From positions 1-10,641 of the forward strand of contig DUZM01000266.1 in NCBI GenBank assembly GCA_013349485.1: a stretch of 10,641 nt of DNA, in the 5' to 3' direction. Positions 7,443 through 10,641 of the stretch are shown one piece after another. Below the pieces are notes generated by a model. The model was not told the origin of the DNA. It saw only the letters and a list, made by a program, of their open reading frames with translations, and ran no database searches. This DNA is from Candidatus Hydrogenedentota bacterium. GTDB lineage: Bacteria; Hydrogenedentota; Hydrogenedentia; Hydrogenedentales; SLHB01. The number at the start of each line of letters is the position of its first letter. The first letter of the stretch is position 1. Position numbers and translations under genes: made by a program.

Positions 7443-8861
7443 CTAACGCACTCTCGCACCGTCGCGATGCAGATCGTGGTTTGGCGGCAAGACGTCGAGG
7501 GGATACGCCTCGAGCTTCATTTCGCTCTGGTCAAGCCCGACGCGTTCTTCCTCGGGGGTTACCCGCAGCCCTAACAAGCCCTTTGTCGCCAACCAAAAGG
7601 CGAACGAGGCCACGAGCGTAAACAGCCCGACTGTGCCCGCACCGAGGGCCTGCTTGCCAAGCTGTGCGAGGCTGCCCCCGTAGAATAGCCCTAAGACGTC
7701 CCCTTGCCGGCCGGCTGCAAACAGCCCCACGCACAGCGTGCCGAAGACCCCGTTCACGAGGTGTACCGACAGCGCACCCACGGGGTCGTCCAGTCGCAAC
7801 CTGTCGAAGAAAACCACCGACTCCACTACGATGATGCCCGCCAGGAAACCGATGGCGACGCTTCCGAAAGGCGTCACAACCAGGCAGGGCGCCGTGACGG
7901 CAACCAATCCAGCCAAGGCGCCATTGATCAGCATCGTAAGGTCGGGCGCCCCCATTCGAAGCCAGGTATACGCACAGGCGCCTGCGATGCCCGCCGACGC
8001 GGCAAGGGCCGTCGTTACCGCGATGTGAGCGATTTCGGGCGAGACCTCCATCGTGCTGCCTGGATTGAATCCAAACCAGCCCAACCAAAGTATGAGTCCG
8101 CCCAAGGTCGCCATGGCCATATTGTGTCCCGGGATCGGGTGCACCTTGCCGTCTTGACGGTATTTGCCAAACCGCGGCCCCAAAAGAATGACGCCGGCAA
8201 GCGCAGCCCACCCGCCCACACTGTGCACCACGGTTGAGCCGGCAAAATCATGAAAACCCATCTTGCCAAGGAAGCCGCCGCCCCAAGTCCAATGCCCCGC
8301 AATCGGGTAGACGACGGCCACCAAGAATGCTGAGAACAGTATGTAGGCCTGAAACTTGATGCGTTCGGCCACGGCCCCGGAGACAATCGTTGCGGCCGTC
8401 GCGGCAAACACGAGTTGGAAGAAGAACTTGGCCTCGAGCGGCACGCCGACCCAGTTGAGCGCAGAGTATGCGCCTTGATATGCCTCGCCGGTAGCCGGGC
8501 TGTTGTCCGCGCCTTTAAGGAAGAACCCTGTCGTTCCGAACAGCGACGCCCCATCGCTGAACATGAGGGCAAAGCCTACGGACCAAAACGCCAACGCCGC
8601 GATGGCGAACACAATGAAGTTCTTTGCCAAGATGTTAACGGTGTTCTTCGAGCGACAAAAGCCGGACTCGACGAGGGCGAACCCTGCATTCATGAAGAAT
8701 ACCAAGAAGCCGGCCACCATCACCCAAAGGGTGTCGATAAGCACTTTAGGCGCAAACTCGGTAGCGTCCCCGTAAGCAACGGGCATTGAAGAAGCCATAA
8801 GCAGACCGAAGAGCGTCAACGCTCTGGGAATCCGGGCGTTCCCGGATCGCTTCATCAACAT
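7443..8861 (-). CDS. amt: Amt-type ammonium channel
   Basis: The 472-residue protein is an Amt/Mep/Rh family ammonium channel of the cytoplasmic membrane. It has a probable cleaved signal peptide (about 1-31, ending MPVAYG before DATEF), as in proteobacterial AmtB, followed by about 11 membrane helices. Diagnostic sequences are NAGFALVESGFCRSKN (58-73), the signature DFAGSTVVHSVGG (205-217) carrying the first pore histidine H213, and LSVHLVNGVFG (364-374) carrying the second, H367. The cytoplasmic tail GLRVTPEEERVGLDQSE (431-447) is the segment that mediates gating and PII binding in this family. The usual EH after GLD is EM here. The ATG at 8861 has AAAGGG eight bases upstream; the frame opens further, to 9038, but that part does not resemble Amt. 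It is transcribed away from glnB, unlike the common glnK-amtB operon, and has its own sigma54 promoter. Confidence 0.96.
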   Translation of the reverse strand: MLMKRSGNARIPRALTLFGLLMASSMPVAYGDATEFAPKVLIDTLWVMVAGFLVFFMNAGFALVESGFCRSKNTVNILAKNFIVFAIAALAFWSVGFALMFSDGASLFGTTGFFLKGADNSPATGEAYQGAYSALNWVGVPLEAKFFFQLVFAATAATIVSGAVAERIKFQAYILFSAFLVAVVYPIAGHWTWGGGFLGKMGFHDFAGSTVVHSVGGWAALAGVILLGPRFGKYRQDGKVHPIPGHNMAMATLGGLILWLGWFGFNPGSTMEVSPEIAHIAVTTALAASAGIAGACAYTWLRMGAPDLTMLINGALAGLVAVTAPCLVVTPFGSVAIGFLAGIIVVESVVFFDRLRLDDPVGALSVHLVNGVFGTLCVGLFAAGRQGDVLGLFYGGSLAQLGKQALGAGTVGLFTLVASFAFWLATKGLLGLRVTPEEERVGLDQSEMKLEAYPLDVLPPNHDLHRDGARVR

Positions 8862-8958
8862 CGCGCATTCCCTTTCTTGTGCATCCCAAGTCAGGCTGTG
8901 TACAGCGTCGCCGCGCACACGCCGGGGCGCTCCTAACTCCTCGACGTGAATGCCGGAG

Positions 8959-8974
8959 AGCAAATCGTATGCCA
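8959..8974 (-). promoter_or_regulatory. Sigma54 (-24/-12) promoter for amt
   Basis: On the minus strand the sequence reads TGGCAT-ACGAT-TTGCT. The invariant GG and GC doublets are exactly ten bases apart, and only the sixth base departs from the TGGCAC-N5-TTGCW consensus. The expected transcription start is near 8948, giving an 87-base leader to the amt ATG. Sigma54 control of amt is well known in other bacteria, and an enhancer-binding activator is encoded next door. Confidence 0.8.
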
Positions 8975-9136
8975 AACGCCTTCGCATAGAAGTCGAGTAG
9001 AATGGCATTATCGAGCTGGCCGGCATACCTACACCCATTGAATTCGCCCATATGTAGATTGCATCCTCGTTGCACGCGCAGCGTGCCAGTCGACCAACGG
9101 GTCACCGGAGCCGGCGCCGGGAAGCGGGGCGCGATG

Positions 9137-9152
9137 CCTACATTTCTGTAGG
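9137..9152. promoter_or_regulatory. Palindromic motif copy 1, candidate activator site
   Basis: CCTACATTTCTGTAGG has perfect six-base arms around a four-base centre. It lies about 196 bases upstream of the predicted amt transcription start, a typical distance for an enhancer of a sigma54 activator. Two further copies follow at 9304 and 9333. The binding protein is unknown; the neighbouring NifA-like activator is the obvious candidate. Confidence 0.55.
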
Positions 9153-9303
9153 ATTGTGCTTGGGCCGACCCTCATATCCGGACGACTCAGCTCGTTTCAG
9201 ATGAAGAACGGCGGGCGTCGCCTTGCGCCGCTGCGCACCGCGCGCGTTACGTGGCCCTTTTCCTCGAGCAAGCCGAGTCCCGAAAGACAACGCCAAAGCA
9301 AAA

Positions 9304-9319
9304 CCTACATTCCTGTACC
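9304..9319. promoter_or_regulatory. Palindromic motif copy 2, candidate activator site
   Basis: CCTACATTCCTGTACC repeats the left arm of copy 1 exactly; the right arm TGTACC differs from TGTAGG at the last two positions. It is 29 bases from copy 3, start to start, close to three helical turns, so the two sites would lie on the same DNA face. Confidence 0.5.
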
Positions 9320-9332
9320 TACGGGCCACATT

Positions 9333-9348
9333 CCTACATCCTTGTAGC
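9333..9348. promoter_or_regulatory. Palindromic motif copy 3, candidate activator site
   Basis: CCTACATCCTTGTAGC again keeps CCTACAT, with right arm TGTAGC. Its centre (about 9340) falls midway between the predicted amt (8948) and glnB (9732) transcription starts, so one enhancer could serve both promoters. Confidence 0.5.
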
Positions 9349-9690
9349 TTTTTGTGGGCGTTTGTGCGGTGATAGACCGCCCGCGGCCTCCGGTCGTATG
9401 CTTGGGCGGGGAACTTCTCGGTCCTTGGTCAAAGGAATAGTCGGTGGTTTGTGCCTGTTTTAGTAGAGTTAGACATCGGAAACGGCGGTCTGCGCATGCC
9501 CCATTCTGGGCGCAAGAGGCACCGCGATGAGGGCCTGTGAGTGACCGTTAAATTAATGCGGCGCAAGGAGTTGTCGTCGCTCGCTCGGGCTGACGCCAAA
9601 GCGCGTGCAACGGCACGGCGTACGCTTCGCCCTCCGGGTCCGTTCTGTGCCTGGGCGCGACATTCGTGAACGGACAGCGACGTGAATACG

Positions 9691-9700
9691 GTTCTAGAAC
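9691..9700. repeat. GTTCTAGAAC palindrome beside the glnB sigma54 promoter
   Basis: A perfect ten-base palindrome ends five bases before the -24 element of the glnB promoter. A bound protein here could block sigma54 holoenzyme or assist it. The short length makes chance occurrence possible. Confidence 0.35.
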
Positions 9701-9705
9701 GCCGT

Positions 9706-9721
9706 TGGCACTTCGCTTGCT
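9706..9721 (+). promoter_or_regulatory. Sigma54 (-24/-12) promoter for glnB-glnA
   Basis: TGGCAC-TTCGC-TTGCT matches the sigma54 consensus TGGCAC-N5-TTGCW at every defined position, with GG and GC ten bases apart. The predicted transcription start is near 9732, leaving a 113-base leader before the glnB ATG. It points into glnB and, 66 bases further on, glnA, so both are probably sigma54-dependent. Confidence 0.85.
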
Positions 9722-9793
9722 TTAGGAAATTGGGAGCGCACCGGTGGCCGCGGATTGGTGACGCAGTGCGGTTCTCGAGCCTGACGCGGGCGG

Positions 9794-9810
9794 ACCTCCT
9801 CGAGGTTTTC
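9794..9810 (+). terminator. Possible leader hairpin (attenuator-like) before glnB
   Basis: ACCTC-CTC-GAGGT forms a five-base-pair stem (two more G-U pairs possible) followed by TTT, in the predicted glnB leader. A CTCGAG at 9774-9779 can pair with the CTCGAG at 9799-9804 and would break this stem, so two alternative folds exist. The stem is short for an intrinsic terminator and may be fortuitous. Confidence 0.2.
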
Positions 9811-9844
9811 TAAGTTGCGGGCAAAGAACGGAGGGGATGCTCTA

Positions 9845-10186
9845 ATGAAACGGGTGGAGGCAATTATTCGGCCGTTCAAGCTCGAAGCCGTGAAGGAGTC
9901 GCTCGCCGCGATAGGGATTCAGGGGCTCACCGTCACGGAGGTCAAAGGGTTTGGGCGTCAGAAAGGGCACCGGGAACTCTATCGCGCGGCCGAGTATGTA
10001 ATCGAGTTCTTACCCAAAGTCCGGCTCGAGGTCGTGATACTAGACGGCAAACTCGACGCGGTTGTTGAAGCCATCTCGCGGGCGGCGTCGACGGGCCAAA
10101 TCGGGGATGGGAAAATATTTGTGTCGCCTGTAGAGGAGGCGATACGCATCCGTACGGGTGAATTTGGGGATGTTGCGATCGACTGA
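9845..10186 (+). CDS. glnB: Nitrogen regulatory protein PII
   Basis: The 113-residue protein is a canonical PII trimer subunit that reports 2-oxoglutarate, ATP/ADP and, through covalent modification, glutamine status. It opens MKRVEAIIRPFKLEAVKESL, and the T-loop GFGRQKGHRELYRAAEY (35-51) carries the uridylylation tyrosine Y51. The C-terminal signature TGQIGDGKIFV (83-93) and the ending RIRTGE (101-106) are intact. I chose the ATG at 9845 (GGAGG about ten bases upstream) because it matches the family start; the in-frame ATG at 9815 adds ten unrelated residues. It precedes glnA by 66 bases and follows a sigma54 promoter. GlnB rather than GlnK is suggested by the glnA linkage, but Amt is close, so it may also gate the channel. 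Confidence 0.97.
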   Translation: MKRVEAIIRPFKLEAVKESLAAIGIQGLTVTEVKGFGRQKGHRELYRAAEYVIEFLPKVRLEVVILDGKLDAVVEAISRAASTGQIGDGKIFVSPVEEAIRIRTGEFGDVAID

Positions 10187-10195
10187 AAGCGACGG

Positions 10196-10241
10196 CAGAG
10201 AACGCTGCTCAGGATGAGCAGAGAACCCTGCCCAGAATGAA
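10196..10241 (+). repeat. Imperfect 23-bp tandem repeat between glnB and glnA
   Basis: Two adjacent 23-base units (10196-10218 and 10219-10241) share CAGAGAAC followed by similar CTGC(T/C)CAG(G/A)ATGA sequence, with 19 of 23 positions identical. The first unit and the next bases form a CTGCTC-AGGAT-GAGCAG hairpin (10205-10221). The pair fills most of the intergenic gap and may affect processing or relative translation of the two genes. Confidence 0.65.
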
Positions 10242-10252
10242 TGGAGACCACA

Positions 10253-10641
10253 ATGAGAAAGGACTTTACGCCAAAGGATGTGCTTGCGCTCTGCGAAGAG
10301 GAACAGATTCGGTTTGTAGACCTCCGGTTCATGGACTTTCCGGGACTCATGCAACACTTCACGGTGCCGGTGGCTGAGTTGAGCGAGGACACGTTCGTCG
10401 AAGGCTTCGGCTTCGACGGCTCGAGCATCCGCGGATGGCAGCGAATCCACGAGAGCGACATGCTCGTCGTCGCGGACCCCAGAACCGCCACGGCCGATCC
10501 GTTTGCCGAGATCCCGACCCTTATTCTGTACTGCAACATCCTCGACCCGATAACCAAGGAACGGTACTCGCGGTGTCCGCGCAACGTAGCGCTCAAGGCC
10601 GAAAACTACATGGTCTCCCGCGGGGTCGCAGACGCCGCGTA
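10253..10641 (+). CDS. glnA: Glutamine synthetase type I, N-terminal part only
   Basis: The first 129 codons of a type I glutamine synthetase, which makes glutamine from glutamate, ammonium and ATP as a dodecamer. The N-terminal beta-grasp domain is clear: IRFVDLRFMDFPGLMQHFTV (about 19-38), then EGFGFDGSSIRGWQRIHESD (about 49-68), which holds the loop that shapes the neighbouring subunit's active site, and DPFAEIPTLILYCNI (about 83-97). The ATG at 10253 has GGAG six bases upstream. The reading frame is open to the window edge, so the truncation is only the boundary. The catalytic metal-binding residues and the adenylylation tyrosine region lie outside. Position after glnB suggests co-transcription from the sigma54 promoter. 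Confidence 0.95.
   Translation, partial: MRKDFTPKDVLALCEEEQIRFVDLRFMDFPGLMQHFTVPVAELSEDTFVEGFGFDGSSIRGWQRIHESDMLVVADPRTATADPFAEIPTLILYCNILDPITKERYSRCPRNVALKAENYMVSRGVADAA

Larger units (their letters stand above)
8862..9844. other. 983-bp divergent regulatory region between amt and glnB
   Basis: No convincing gene lies in this long gap. Open frames such as 9156-9347 and 9251-9463 have no ribosome binding site, no recognisable domain and an unnatural composition. The region instead holds two outward-facing sigma54 promoters, three copies of a 16-bp palindromic motif between them, a GTTCTAGAAC palindrome beside the glnB promoter, a GCGGT/ACCGC hairpin (9366-9380) and a possible leader hairpin before glnB. 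The stretch 9381-9640 shows nothing I can name. Confidence 0.75.

Noticed and set aside
9071..9088. Minus-strand TGGCACG...TGCA resembling a sigma54 promoter
   Set aside because: The GG and GC doublets are 12 bases apart instead of 10; the element at 8974-8959 has correct spacing and lies closer to amt.
9156..9347. 63-codon open frame in the amt-glnB gap
   Set aside because: It has no ribosome binding site or recognisable domain, and it spans the palindromic motif copies 2 and 3.
9646..9662. TGT...ACA resembling a NifA upstream activator site (another at 9314-9330)
   Set aside because: Both have an 11-base spacer rather than the TGT-N10-ACA of NifA sites, and the arms are too short to be significant.

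Overview
The window is a GC-rich bacterial chromosome segment with two unrelated blocks. On the left (1-4810, minus strand) is the effector half of a type I-C CRISPR-Cas operon, in the order cas3, cas5c, cas8c, cas7c. The cas7c gene runs off the left edge after 64 codons, so cas4-cas1-cas2 and the repeat-spacer array, if present, lie beyond position 1. A well-formed internal ribosome binding site and ATG inside cas8c mark the separately translated small subunit Cas11c.

On the right (5027-10641) is a membrane protein gene followed by an ammonium-assimilation block: a NifA-type sigma54 activator (GAF, AAA+, Fis-type HTH; plus strand), an Amt ammonium channel (minus strand, convergent with the activator), then a 983-bp non-coding region, the PII protein gene glnB and the start of glnA (both plus strand, glnA cut by the right edge). 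The non-coding region holds two well-spaced sigma54 (-24/-12) elements, one firing left into amt and one right into glnB-glnA. Between them are three copies of a 16-bp palindromic motif (CCTACA-N4-TGTAGG type), which I propose as enhancer sites for the neighbouring activator. The likely logic is that the GAF-AAA+ activator, perhaps modulated by PII, drives sigma54-dependent expression of ammonium uptake (Amt), sensing (GlnB) and assimilation (GlnA). No nif structural genes are visible.

The organism cannot be named from the sequence alone. The GC-rich coding, the NifA-like activator with a TERIMGLRV recognition helix beside amt/glnB/glnA, and a type I-C CRISPR system would fit a deltaproteobacterium-like or PVC/Hydrogenedentes-like lineage. 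This is inference only.

I see no wholly new defence or metabolic system. The most interesting signals are the sigma54/palindrome architecture between amt and glnB and the internal cas11c start.
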